A DNA stretch of 64,000 nucleotides from Vanrija pseudolonga. Its lineage: Eukaryota > Basidiomycota > Tremellomycetes > Trichosporonales > Trichosporonaceae. The notes under the pieces are model-generated. The model was not told the origin of the DNA. It searched no databases and worked only from the letters and a program-made list of their open reading frames with translations. The number at the start of each line of letters is the position of its first letter. Position 1 is the first letter of the stretch. The translations under genes and the position numbers were made by a program. Shown piece after piece: positions 1 through 11,524 of this stretch. The stretch lies in assembly GCF_020906515.1 (NCBI RefSeq), contig NC_085851.1, positions 3,410,001-3,474,000 of the forward strand, in the 5' to 3' direction.

Positions 1-338
1 CCGGGAAGGCTCGAGACATCAATCTTGCCGCGCTCCTGGTCCTTGTCAACCGTGAGCGCCGAGATGGGGATCTGGACCGCAGCGGTGGTCTTGAGCTCGG
101 TGGTCTGGAGGGCAATGTGGGTGATGTTCAACGAGGGGTGGAGGTTGAACACGACCTTGGCCGTGTTGTTGAGGACGTCGAGCGAGATAAGACCCTCGCC
201 GGCAAAGCTGGGAGGCGACGAGTGGAGGTCGGTCTTGAACGCGAGGTCATACTGGCGGGGGTAGACGTCGGTGGGGAGACGGTACTCGTCGGGCTTGGCG
301 GACGAGGCGGAAGCACCGCCGGACACGGAGGCGGACAT
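1..338 (-). CDS. M1-family zinc aminopeptidase, N-terminal part (cut by window edge)
   Basis: Partial gene whose 5' end lies here and which runs off the left edge of the window; about 112 residues are visible. After a Ser/Ala-rich start the protein reads YRLPTDVYPRQYDLAFKTDL, the typical opening of the N-terminal beta domain of M1 aminopeptidases (yeast Aap1/Ape2, animal puromycin-sensitive aminopeptidase). A beta-rich stretch follows that includes LISLDVLNNTAKVVFNLHPS. The zinc site (HExxH) and GAMEN motif would lie outside the window, so catalytic competence cannot be judged. Known family role: removal of N-terminal residues from peptides, usually cytosolic. The ATG at 336-338 was chosen because it is the first in frame and sits just before the conserved block. 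No intron is visible in this part. Confidence 0.8.
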   Translation of the reverse strand, partial: MSASVSGGASASSAKPDEYRLPTDVYPRQYDLAFKTDLHSSPPSFAGEGLISLDVLNNTAKVVFNLHPSLNITHIALQTTELKTTAAVQIPISALTVDKDQERGKIDVSSLP

Positions 339-1105
339 TGCGTCGGTGGATAAGGCGGAGAGCGAAGCGCAGAAGCAGGCCGTGCGGTGCGGCTGGCGGT
401 GGGCAGAGAGTCTCGGGCCGGGCCGAGGGGTGGTGCTGGTGGTGCTAGTTGTCTGTCGCCGGGTCAGTGATGGAACGGGATGGAGTCGGCTTACAAGGGA
501 GCGGAGTGCTGTCGCTGCTGCTGCTGCTGGACGCGTGCGTGTGATGATCCTCGATGTGTGGATTGGCCAGAGGCGAAGTGAGGATGATAGCATGAGAATG
601 CGCCAGAGGGAGAGATGTGGTGGGACTTGCGTGTCGATTGCCGTTGCTGGCTGGCTGGCTGGTTGCTGGGCTGCAAAGTGTCAGCGTCAGCCGTCAGCCA
701 GTCGTGTCGTCACATGGGCACAACCTCGCACGCCAGCAACAGTCGGGCGGCCCGAGGCACCACTGCACCACTCGACGGCTGCACCACGCGTGCACCTCCT
801 TCTTCGCCCCTAGTCGCCATGCGTCACCATCAATTACCCTGCCTACTACAACATCCTAATTCGCTGCGACTATTCTCGTCGCCGTAAAATGCCCACAAAA
901 GCTCCAATGTCGGCACGACTCTCGGTCCGACATGGAGCTCCGCGACAACGTAGCCGACCTTTAGCGGCACGGACCTTGCTGGTGTAATGTTGCATCGGAT
1001 CGCGTCCACACAACATTGATATGCGCGCGTGCCAGCCATACACGCCCAATGCACACCTCTACGCGTCTTCTGGGTGCCAGTGCGCGACCTCACCTCGCAC
1101 ACGTC
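339..1105. other. Intergenic: aminopeptidase promoter and RAD17 3' flank
   Basis: About 770 bases without a convincing gene. They hold the upstream region of the aminopeptidase (read leftwards) and the downstream flank of RAD17. A short CTG run lies near 515-530 and a GGCT run near 648-665. Open frames here have no family resemblance. Confidence 0.6.
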
Positions 1106-3854
1106 CTAGTCCCAGTCCTCAATGTCGTCGTCTTCCAACCACCCGAGTTCTTCCTTGTCCTTCGCGTCCGTGTCCGTGTCCCAGTGCGACGCCTCTGGTG
1201 CACCAAGACCGTCCTCCCCAGCCATTTCGACATCCAGAGGGTCATTATCGCCGACCTGGTCCTCCTCCCTCAACTCCACACCTCCGCGAACCGGCGCGTT
1301 CGAGAAGGGTGGCAGGACGAGGGGTTGCACTGATGCAGGAAGCAGTGGCCCTGGTCGATCAGACAAATCCCACTTCACAACTCACGTTTTGAAAGCGTCT
1401 GCACCTTGACGGCCATAGGCACCAATTCCCTCGCAAGAATGTCCTTGGACATGAGGCCGCCCCATGGCACAGCGTTTTCGTCATGAACGAGGCCGTCTGC
1501 CCAGTCGACACTGGAAGCCACCGCCTTCTTTGCAAAGTGTCCCCTTGCTACCTCTAGCAGCGACGCGTTGCTCCTCTCCAGGCGGTACGAGTCGAAGAAC
1601 TGGGGTTTCGTGACCTTCTGGTTCGCCCTGGCGTTGTCAGTGCTGTGTCTAGGAGATTTGATGTCAACACCCACCGAATGACTGGAGACGGCAGCCCCAT
1701 CAGTGACCCGCGGACAGTCAGATGAAGGGCGTAGGCGATGGCTTGAGGGCTTGACTGCCACTGTAAGGTCGTCAGCTGAGGATCTGAGTGACTGGCTAGC
1801 CCACAATATCATCATCAGTTCGCATAACGTCTGCAGTGCAGAACGAGTCGAGGATGTCGCTGAGCTCGTCCACTTCGCCGCAAAACGACGGGATGTTGGA
1901 ATGGATCCAGAGGGCGAAGGTGGACGCATCGATGGGAATGGTGCCAGCAAAGGACTGGGCATCAGTATTGGGGCCCCCAACGCTACTCACCTCCATTTGG
2001 ACCATCGACTTGGACCTCTCATAATCCTCAAGATGCTCAGGTAATGGGTCATCAGGGGGCAGTTTCCTGATGACATCAAGCTCCTCTGCATCTTCCTGGT
2101 CCGCTTTGGGATCGCCCAGTCCTAATCATCAGCAATGACTAACACGCTACACTCACGCTTGTTGTAAAACACCTTTCCCAGCGCATGAAAGAGATTCAGT
2201 GACTGTTCACGCCGCGTTACTGCGTCAAGGCTGGGTGTCAGCGCCACTCTCCTGCAAGCACTCACGCAGCCCGAATCTCCTCGCTGACGTCTATCTTTGC
2301 CCCCTTGCCGCCACGACTACCACGTCCAGTCGCCTTGGCCGGCTTCCCGTCACCGTTGGTCTTACTCTTCTTCGCGTTCTTAAGACTTCGACCTGTGCAG
2401 AGCACCTGGAGGGAGTTGATAGACGACCGGAGGTCGCCATTCGAGGACTGAGCAATGAGTTGCACCGCTCCTGGAGACGGTCGTTTCGCAGCGTCCGATA
2501 TTGCGAGCCCAAGGACGCGGTTGAGCGCCTTCGTGACAAAGGTGGGTGCGAGGAGGAGGAAACTGGCGTCAGCATGGCCAGTATAGCCTACTCACTCGAC
2601 CTCGGCACACCATGGCCCTAGTTTGACGTCGTTCCCCACAACGTCCGCTGAACTCTCACGGCCGCCACGCTCCCGATCCATCCAGCTCTCCTCCGCCCGT
2701 CCACCAGAGCCCGAGTCACTGTGCACGATTATGAGCGGACAGCTCGACGAGTTGAACGTTTGGCACAGGCTCAGAAGGGTCGCGTGGAATGCTTCTCGAG
2801 TGGGTAGGTGCCCTAGATTCGGGAGTGAAGTCATGAGCATTGCTCGCGGCCGCCTGGTGGCGGCTTGCGACGAGCCTGCCGCCGAGAGATCCAACGTTGG
2901 GTAGGCGTGACGCGAGATGAAGGACACGAGCTTTGCAATCTGAGACTCGTGATCTGATGTCAGCTTCTATATGGGGTCAGCAGCTTACCGAATGGCGATG
3001 ATCCAAAGCTCCTCTCCTCGACACCCTCATGCCACTCTACCAGGTCGATGCCAAGCTGTTCCGCTAACAGACGCACGGTCGTAGTCTTTCCTATTCCTGC
3101 CGGGCCGGTCACAAGCAGTATACGCTGAGGCGTCAGACCGGGAGCACTGCGTGCCGTACCTTGTACTTGCGCAGACGATCACGGACTAGCTGGTTTGGTT
3201 TGTGGCCAGGTGGTGACGTCTCTGGGATACCGAAGACCGCTTCATGTAGCCACTGTCGAACCTTGGCGATGCGTTGTTTTCCCGGTGCGAGTTCTGACTG
3301 AGGGGGTTGTTAGTTCAGCTGTATCAAGTGTGGTCTCGGCCGTCATCCCACGCACCTCCATCGTCGGACCATAAATGTCGGTCCACATCGCTTCGCGCTT
3401 ATTTGGAGCTGGAGTGTGAGCCGCACATTACAGCTTCGGACAGTTCTACACACCAGGAGCACGCCTCTTCTTGGGAGAGTCATCCTCGTCGCTCTCAATG
3501 AGCTCGATCACGTCCTCCTCGTCCGTAGCCTTCGCCTTGCCCTTGCCCTTCCCAGCTGCCTTCCCCGAGAGGACGGCAGGCGAGGACTTGGTCGTACCAC
3601 GCGCAGGTAATGGCGGCGGGGGCATGCTCTTACTATCATCGTCATTGTTCTTTGGCCTCGCCGGTACGGGCTTGGCGACCGGCGCAAAGTTCAGTGTTGG
3701 TTGGAACTGGGTGTCAGTCAGGTTGGACGGAGCAATGACGTACCGAGCTCAGCGGCTTGGTAGCTGCCTTTTTGCGCGCCGGCGAGCCCGAACTCGAGCT
3801 TGAGCTCGAGTTGCTTCTCGTTGAAGCCTTGCGCGCTGCCTTGGGTGCAGGCAT
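1106..3854 (-). CDS. RAD17: Checkpoint clamp loader RAD17/RAD24, multi-exon
   Basis: Large subunit of the RFC-like complex that loads the 9-1-1 clamp at DNA damage in the nucleus. The start is the ATG at 3852-3854, beginning MPAPKAARKAS with a Lys/Ser-rich tail. Exons downstream encode a helix before the ATPase (IAKVRQWLHEAVFGIPE) and then a Walker A site, GPAGIGKTT, followed by VRLLAEQLGIDLVEWHEG, where human RAD17 has a similar LAKELGIQVQEW. The stretch after CPLI (IVHSDSGSGG) matches the RAD17 ISDSLSG region. The C terminus is acidic and ends DDDIEDWD. The intron at about 1341-1381 was checked and keeps frame; several others are inferred from frame changes. The position that normally carries the Walker B acids (VEDLPN) reads MTSLPN (see findings). 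It diverges from the Kish gene on the other side. Confidence 0.85.
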
Positions 3855-4212
3855 TGCGTTGGCTTGGGTGAGAGGAGCTCGGACGATGGTGGGTTGGAGG
3901 AAGGTGAGAATCGAGTGAGAGCCAAAACAAAGGTTGGTTGTGGTGACCGGATTAGGCGGAGCCAAATAAGTCGGTCGCGCTGACATTGACAACTCGCGGC
4001 CACCACGTCACAGAGACACGCGATCGTCGTCGCCGCCGCTCACTCCCTCGATACACTTTCACTTCACACCTTTCAACAAACGGCCAACTGGCAACCAGCG
4101 CGAGTACAGCAACGCGCGACACCTAGACCGCACGCTAGGTCTGAAGCGGGACAAGCCCATCTCTTTCTCCCGAGCCCTCAAGACTCCCCTCCTCCACTAG
4201 GACGAGCTCAAA
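3855..4212. promoter_or_regulatory. Divergent intergenic region RAD17 / Kish
   Basis: A 358-base head-to-head region between the RAD17 ATG and the Kish-type ATG. It must hold both promoters. I see no clear TATA box or recognised operator. Confidence 0.5.
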
Positions 4213-4515
4213 ATGGTAGGTCAGTCGCGATGAGAGAGGCCTAACACCGCAGTCCGCCCTCTTCCACTTCCAGTCCCTCCTCCTCGTCTTCCTTCTCCTC
4301 ATCTGCACGTGCACGTACATCCGCGGCGTTGCTCCAGGACTAGTCGACCGCAACAAGGACGGGTGAGTATCTGCTTTGCGGAGTGGACTCCCAGCTGACG
4401 CTCCAGCTTTCTCGGTCTCTTCTGGAAGTGTGCCAGAATAGGAGAGCGACTCTCGCCATACGTGTCATTGTCGTGTATTATCATGGCGGGCGTCAAGATG
4501 GTCGGCACGAAGTAA
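4213..4515 (+). CDS. Kish (TMEM167) secretory-pathway membrane protein
   Basis: Small membrane protein of the early secretory pathway (animal Kish-A/TMEM167A, yeast Ksh1). Exons 4213-4215, 4253-4362 and 4407-4515 give a 73-residue product, the usual family length. It opens [20 protein letters not shown], then has [38 protein letters not shown] and a hydrophobic segment with CIIMAGVKM. Human TMEM167A has a nearly superimposable LLICTCAYIRSLAPSLLDRN and [16 protein letters not shown]. Two transmembrane helices are apparent. The first exon holds only the ATG: the donor GTAGGT follows it directly. The gene stands just upstream of THO2 on the same strand. Confidence 0.93.
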
Positions 4516-5300
4516 CGGACATGTATAATTATCTGCGCCACGGCACGCGCAACGGAGCTGGGATCCCAGGGGTGTCGGCGGGTCGCTGGGCCTCCTCTAG
4601 GCGGTTGAAACGCTGAATGAGCATCTAAGGTCGCCGGTGCAGTACGGCACTAACTGACTTGCTAAAGATCTCAACAGCATGAGCCAAACCCCCATCTCCA
4701 CACATAAGACGCGACAACCAAGGGGTGTGAGTTTGAAGCTCTATATCTATGACAACCCTGCCATGGTGGACGAGCAAGGAAGCCAACAAAGCATCGCGCG
4801 TCATGCTCGGGGCCTGCTTCTTTGTGTTACTGTCCGGATACCACAGGACAAGGCGCGTGGTCACCGTTGTCATCCGAGGACCATAGCGGGGGCCGTCGAG
4901 GCGTGCACTTCAAGATCCACGCTTCCGTCTCAACAAAGCGAGGCAACTGCTGGCAAGGCCATTGTTCACTGGCACCATAGGGGTACAAGTCATCCAGCTC
5001 TCGGGACAAGGGGCACTGTCTGCCGCTATACACGTCGTCTCTGTTGTTGCGGCCGCCACCAGCTGGATAGTGACAGAAGCAATAGAAACTTTATTAGAAA
5101 AGCTGAATCACTTTTTGTAATGACTCCCACGTGTCGCATTATCAATGACTATTTTCCATTGCATTTAATCCCACTTGAAAGTGACGCCAGGCGGGCCGAC
5201 TGCCGGCCAAGTTGCAACAGGCAGCGCTGCACTCCATCGTTGTCGATCATTTCTCTTGTTGCCATTCTTGTTTGCTTCATCGTGGTAAACCATTCACAAG
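4516..5300. other. Intergenic: Kish 3' flank and THO2 promoter
   Basis: About 785 bases. A 294-codon open frame crosses it but has no family features and low-complexity composition, so I treat it as chance. It must contain the Kish terminator and the THO2 promoter. Nothing else is recognised. Confidence 0.5.
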
Positions 5301-8300
5301 ATGGTGGCCACCTCCAGCTCGTCGACGTCGACACTCGGCGCCGACATTGCCGAGGCTGCAACAGCCATAACCGCATGGCAGAGCGGCGACAGCAAGCCAG
5401 TGTAAGCGACCGACACACACGAGCAAGACTGAACAATAAACAGTGTCGCGCTCCTCGCCCGCCAGGTCGCCGCGAGCCTCGCACAGCCCACCGCCGAAGC
5501 CTCCCTCGTCAACACGATCACGCAGGTCTTCAAGTCGGAGATCCCCGCCGAGCAGGTTGTTGAAGCGTTTGCTGCGGCTGTCGACTCGTTTCCTGCCGAC
5601 ACAAAAGACGACTCTGTCTCAACCTTCAGCTTGGCCCTACTCGATGTCGTTGATGCCGTCAAGCAGATCAAGGAGGACACGGATGACCTCTCGAAGGATG
5701 AGGGCACGCCCACGTTCTCTGAGGACAAGGTTATCGACATTGTCAAGGGCTTGATGGTGAGCACCACCGGCGATCTTGTCTGACAACCAGGCGCGCTTGT
5801 CGATAGACCCACAGGCTGTCAACCTCGTTCTCTCACCATCGCTTCTCGTCCCCCTTGGCCTGCATCCCATGCCACGGCAGCAGGAGGTGTTCCGGCGCAC
5901 TATAATCAAACTCTCCACTTCGATCTTCTACAAGCAGCAGACGTCGAACCTCTTGCGAGAGTCCTCGGAAGGCTTCTCGAGGCTTATTGTTCTCCTGACG
6001 AGCACCGAAGTCCTCCGCCCACAGCCAGAACTGGAGACCGATGAACAGAGGAGAACAAGAGCACAAAACGTCTGGTCCCAAGTCACGCTCATTGTCGCCC
6101 ACTTTGGCATCGCACCGCCCCGTGTTATCGACCTCATCTTGGAGATTGCTTGTCTCAACCTCACCTCACATTGGCGCTTCTTCCTCGAGCTTCTCGAGAA
6201 GTCGCAGTGGGGTCCTCCCGGGGCCTCTGCGTCGCTCAAGCCCGGCTCAACGCCTCCTCTGGACTCCACCGAGTCCCAGCTCGATGCAATCCGACATTCG
6301 CTGGACGTCAACCCTGCCACCCAGGACCGCCGGGCCATCGCCGAGGTGCTCTCTTTCAGGTTTGGGTTCTACCAGGTTTGTTCAGCATCACCTTGATTCA
6401 TCTAAAATGTGCAGCGCCCAGAAAGCAAAGAAGATACGCCAGATGCGCTCATCCTCCTGACAGCCATCCTCATCAAGCATGGCTTCGTCGAGTTTGTCAA
6501 CATATTCCCAAGGGTAGGTGGTCCAATGCCGGCGGCAGCCTCGTGCTGACACTCCCAGTTGAGTCCCAACGACGATGAAATGGATGCGATCCATCAGAAG
6601 TACCTCCGTGTCAGCCGGGATAAGAGCGGCCCCGCCAATTCCCTCAGCAACTCGGTCCTCGGCGAGTCTAAGCCTGTATCTGTGGAGGAGGAGGAGCCGG
6701 TAGAACTCCAAAAGCCTCCACAGGAGCAGCGAATCAAGCTTCTTCAGTCTCTACTCTCTATCGGCGAGACGGAGGCCTCACTGCTGCTGCTATCCAAGTA
6801 TCCGTGGACCGTGTACGCCTACCCCTTAATCGCATCGACCCTCCTCCGCAACATCAACTACAGCGTTGACGGTCTCTTTCGCGAAACAATACCTCGGCCA
6901 TCATACACACCCGTACCACCGCTGGAGCGATCAGTAGTGGAAACCATCGAGTCACCAGAACCGCCGGCAACCTTGAGGACCGAGTTTGTCTTCTTCCAGC
7001 CCGACTGGGCTGCTGGCCTTGAGACCTGGACGACAATAGAAGAGATTTCGACCAAGGGGCAGCGATGGCTGGCGTTGTTAGCAGGACTTGGAGGGCGTAG
7101 CGCCGACATCATGAGCAAGATCTGCAGGATTGTGGCGGCACACTTCACTGCGTTGAGGAAAGCCAAGGTGGCCCTTATCGAGCCCGGCACTCCATTCGAT
7201 GCCAGCCTGACAGAGGTGAGATCCGGTAGTGGTAGTGCTTGCTGACGTCTTAGCCCACTGCATCCGAGATGAAGCCTTGGCTCGACCTCCTCCGCAACAC
7301 CCTTCTCCCCGCTCTCACAGTCGCAGACCCAGCATCGGGTTCGTTTGCGCATGAGGTCTGGAACATTCTTGTCTTCTTACCAATGACCGTCCGCTACGGC
7401 CTCTACGGTGAATGGCGTGATTCCACCTGCAATACCGGGGCCAGGGCAAGCCTGGCTCCAGCGGCCAACGCGACCAAGAAGGCAACAACATCGATCAAGC
7501 AGACCCTTGGTCGTGTTACCTCCTCATCGTCACAGCCTACGCCGGGAGCGTCTGCATCTCAAGGGACAGAAAAGCAAGCACCGCGCGCGCTCGCCAAGCT
7601 CGGATTCTCCAACCCCACATCGCTGTGGACCACTATCAACCAGCAGGTCATGTCTTATGGAGCCGAGGGAAATATTGGAGAGTTTGTCGTCGAGATTGGA
7701 AGGTACATCAACTTCCTCGCGAAGGATGTAGCTGTGTTCACCTGGGTCGACCAGCTATCCAGAGGTGCCGATCGGAGGAAACTTGAGAGTGAGTGCATCG
7801 CGACGTTCATTCACTGATGCGCAGATCTCGCCACCTTCATTGGACTTGTAAACCGCCGTTACAGCTTTGACCTCAAGCCGCTCCTGCAGTACATTGCGAA
7901 CCGCCTCCGTCACCTGGACCCGGCAGCACTGGTTGTCCTTGAGAAACTTATGAGCGGAATGATGGGCGAAGCCATTGTCGAGAACTTCGCCATCTCACCG
8001 GAACAGCTGCAAGCCTATGCGTCTGGACCAGAGATGCAGCGCGAGGCGTTCTACCAAACCGAGATTGTCATCTGGCCACAGATCCGCAAGGCGCTTCGTT
8101 CGCGCGAGCTGCTCAAGGATGTCAAGAAGAGCTTCCCCCTTCTGGTGGGCTCCCTGCGCGATACCAAACTAGCTGTACCCATCCTCGTCGGCCTGGCCCT
8201 TCTTGCCGATAGCATTCTTGGCTCCGATTGGGACACGCCTCTGATAGCGAAGGGGCTCCAATCCGACTCTGCGCAGGACGTATTCGCCCAGTACATCGAC

Positions 8301-11300
8301 CTCCTGGCCCGGTCATTCTCTCGTGAGGAGATTCTCAACTTGCTCCCCGACTTTGCGACGCTTCATAACGACTACCAGCTCGACCTTCAGCTGATTTGGA
8401 AGATCCTGCGGCCCAAGCTCAAAATTGCCGTGGAGGCCGCTGACGACGGCAATGCCATGGCAGTCGACGACGATGCCAGTGAATCTCACTGGTGGCCTTC
8501 GGCTCTGCAGGAAACGATTGATGAGGCTTCCGCTGGGCTTACTCCGATTGTGCGGGCATGCACCGGAACGTAAGTTCGCGCCACGCATGTTCAAGCTAAC
8601 TTCTGCAGACCGTTCTATGTCCGATACAACAGCCTCGCGGCGTCAGACATTGGCGTGTCCACGGCTTCGTACAGCGAAGCCCACGCCCAACTGACCAAGT
8701 TCATCGGCGAACTCGAAAAGTCCAAGGAGAAGGGTTCGGATGTTCGCAACGAGATCGCGAGGTTGCGTGCACGCCGTGACCAGTTGCAAGCAGAATTGAA
8801 GAGCCAGGAGGCACACGTCAAGGCTGTCCGCGAGCGTTTGCAGACAGAGAGTGCAAAATGGTTCGATCGCGCGGGTGAGCGCCAAGGGTTACTGGTCAGC
8901 CAGCTGCTCGAGGTTTGCTTCTACCCGCGCGCTGTACAGAGCCCTGCAGATGCCCTGTTCGTAGCCAAGTTCATCCGACTTGCGCACTCTCTTGGAACTC
9001 CAAACTTCCCCACTGTGTTGATCTACAATGGCGTAAGTCTGGCTTGGCACCAAGTGGCCATGGGCTGACAATTTAGTTCTTCGCAGCTCAACTCGGACCA
9101 AAGATTGCCGAGTGCACGGAGAGTGAGGCGAGGAACCTCGGCAGAACTCTCTCTCTCATCCTGGCGGACCTCAACCCCTGGCACCAGAGTGAGGCTGTGT
9201 ACCAGAAGGAGGCCCTTGGCGTCCCTCCAACAAAGAAAGGGGCCGACGACTCGGCTGTGGAAGGTGAAGCGAAGGAGCCTCTCCCTGGCATCTTCTTCCG
9301 CCGCAAGCCGACTGAGCCCAAGGCACCGATGGCATGGGCTACTTTCCGAACTCTCTACTCCAAGTGCCACAACAACTTGTGCCAGGCTCTCGTGGCCAAT
9401 TGGGAGAAGGGCAGCTCGCGAAACGCGACTATTGTGGCTCTCGCGGTTCTCAACCAATTCCCTATCATGACGACCAATGCGGACCAGATGCGCAAGGCCG
9501 TCAAGGCCTTGATCGATAACCCGGCCACGAAGCCAGAGAACCGGGCGCCATTCACCTCATACCTCAACCAGCTCGAGGCTCGTAACAAGAAGCAGCTGTT
9601 TGTCTCGCCTCGCGATTTTGGTGCTATCGTGGCGAAGGCCCCTGTCAAGCCTGCTGCTACCGAACCAGCGACAGCTCGACCGGCCGCGACGGCTCCTCCG
9701 ACCGAGGCGACTGCTCCGGGCGCTGGTACAACTACGGCCCCTGCCGAGCCTCCTGCTGCCACGGCTGCTCCGACATCTTCCTCGGACGCCAAGGCACTGC
9801 GTGCCAAGCTCGAACAGAACCGCAACACCCGCGCTGCAGCGAATGCTGCAAAGGAGGCTAAGACGGCACCAGCTTCGCCGGCCCACCAGCCGTCTCAGTC
9901 TGAGAAGCCATCACAGCCTGATACCCATGCTGGGCTGCCCAAAAAGCCGGAGACGGCACCAGCCCGCATGGGGCCGCCTCCCGAGCTATCAGTTGATGAG
10001 GCTCGTGCTCAAGCTCGCCTGAGGAAGTTTGGCGCCATGACGGAGTCTGCTGCACCACCCACAGGTCCAAGGAGGGAGGGTTCTCGTTCGTCGACACCTC
10101 GCCGCTCTCCTCCTCCTACTGCTAGAGGAGCTCGCAGCGGCACGGACGATAGCCGTGTGAGCGACCGTGCTCGCCACCCAGAGGACGACCGTGACAGAGA
10201 CAGACGCCGCGACGACCGCCCCGACGATAGGCGCCGGGATGACAGACGACCTGATGACCGTGATGGCCGACGCGACGACCCCCGCAACGGCCGTGACGAA
10301 AGGCGTGACGACCGGCGTGACGATCGCCGCGACGACCACCGAGATGGGCGCGACGCGAGGGATGGGCGCAACGGCCGTGGAAGCGAGAGACGAGATGAGC
10401 CTAGGGACGACCGCCGTCGAGATGACCGTCGCGACGACCGCCGTCGAGATGACCGTCGCGACGACCGCCGTCGAGATGAGCCACCCCGCAACGAGCCTGG
10501 GCGCGATGATCGCTCTCGCCGCGACGAGCGGCCCAGGGACGACCGAGGTCGCGATGACCGTTGGCCCAATGACCGTGCAGCGCGTGAGACTCGGTCGCGC
10601 GACCAGACGCCAAAGCGCGTCGAAGGCAAGGACAGCCCCGCTGCTCGACGCCCCGATGGCAAGGAAACGCCACCTGCCTCAAAGGCTGAGCCTCCGCGTG
10701 AAGCGCCTCGTGAGGCTACACGCGAAGCTCCCCGCGAGGACGACCGCAGGCGCCGTGGCGACCGCCCACCGCAGAACGGACCCCGAGACGGCGAGAGGCC
10801 TCCGGCGGATCGCCCTCAAGGCGACAGGACCCCAGTCGAGCCCCGTGATCGCCAAGACCGCCAACCAGCGGACGAACCCCGTGACCGTCGTGGAGCACCT
10901 GCTGAGCCTCGCGATCGTCGTGAGCGAGGCGGCGCGGATCGACGAGACCGTCAAGCGTCCGGCGACCAGAGGCGCAATGATGGCCGTGAAGCGCGCGACT
11001 CGCGCGACCGCCGTGACAATGGAGGGGACAGGACTCCCCGAGAGCGTCGTGGGGAGGAGCCGCGTGGTGAGAAGCGTGACGAGCGGGGGCAGGAGCGCCC
11101 GCGCCAGCAGCAGCCGCAGCAGCAGCAGCCGGCCAACGACGCCAATACCCGTGGGCCCGCACCGGATCGGCAGCAGGAGCGATCTCGCCAACAGCCGGCC
11201 CAGTCCGAGCAGAGGCAGTCGGCCTCTGGCACGCCCGGAGCTTCGGCCCCCCGCGGCCAGGCTCAGCCTGCTGCGCCGCAGAGCTTGGCGGCCCGCATGG

Positions 11301-11524
11301 GTCTGACGACGACACCGACGACTTCTCCCGGCCCACCCGACAACTCAAACTCGCGCGATCAGAAGAAGAGATCGTTGGACGACGGACCGTCTTCGCGCGA
11401 GGACTCGCCAGGTGTCAAGCGCAGCCGTCGCAGTGGAGGCAGGAGGAGCGAGGGCGGTGGTGGCAGCGCGGGTGGCCGCCTGCTTGCCGGCGCGATGCGC
11501 GCGGCGTCAGGCTCGAACCAGTAG
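5301..11524 (+). CDS. THO2: THO complex subunit 2 (THO2/THOC2)
   Basis: Scaffold subunit of the THO/TREX complex, which packages nascent mRNA and couples transcription to export in the nucleus. The ATG at 5301 begins MVATSSSSTSTLGADIAEAA, and a first intron (donor GTAAGC after GACAGCAAGCCAGT) keeps frame. Family hallmarks are SNLLRESSEGFSRLIVLL (human THOC2: FNLLREENEGYAKLIAEL), APPRVIDLILEIACLNL, and a C-terminal Tho2 domain with WFDRAGERQGLLVSQLLEVC and FPTVLIYNG. A coiled coil rich in Glu/Arg/Lys (around 8700-8870) precedes that domain. About ten short introns are needed. The last exon, 775 codons open from 9197, ends in a very long Pro/Ala then Arg/Asp-rich tail (about 9640-11524). Metazoan THOC2 also has a charged Arg/Asp/Glu-rich tail, so this is an elaboration of a known feature. 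The exact exon map was not checked end to end. Confidence 0.88.
10170..10600 (+). repeat. Arg/Asp-repeat region in THO2, with 27-bp tandem copies
   Basis: Coding low-complexity tract in the last THO2 exon that alternates Asp-Arg, Arg-Arg and Asp-Asp. At DNA level a 27-bp unit (9 residues, DDRRRDDRR-like) is repeated about three times from 10406 to 10486, each copy starting with gacgaccgccgtcgagatga. Expansion by slippage is the likely origin. Confidence 0.85.

Noticed and set aside
4679-5563. 294-codon open frame upstream of THO2
   Set aside because: Overlaps the THO2 start and first intron and has random composition.
10009-10662. 217-codon Ser/Arg-rich minus frame resembling an SR protein
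   Set aside because: It is the exact complement of the Asp-Arg repeat in THO2 (GAC/CGC read backwards gives Ser/Arg-like codons).
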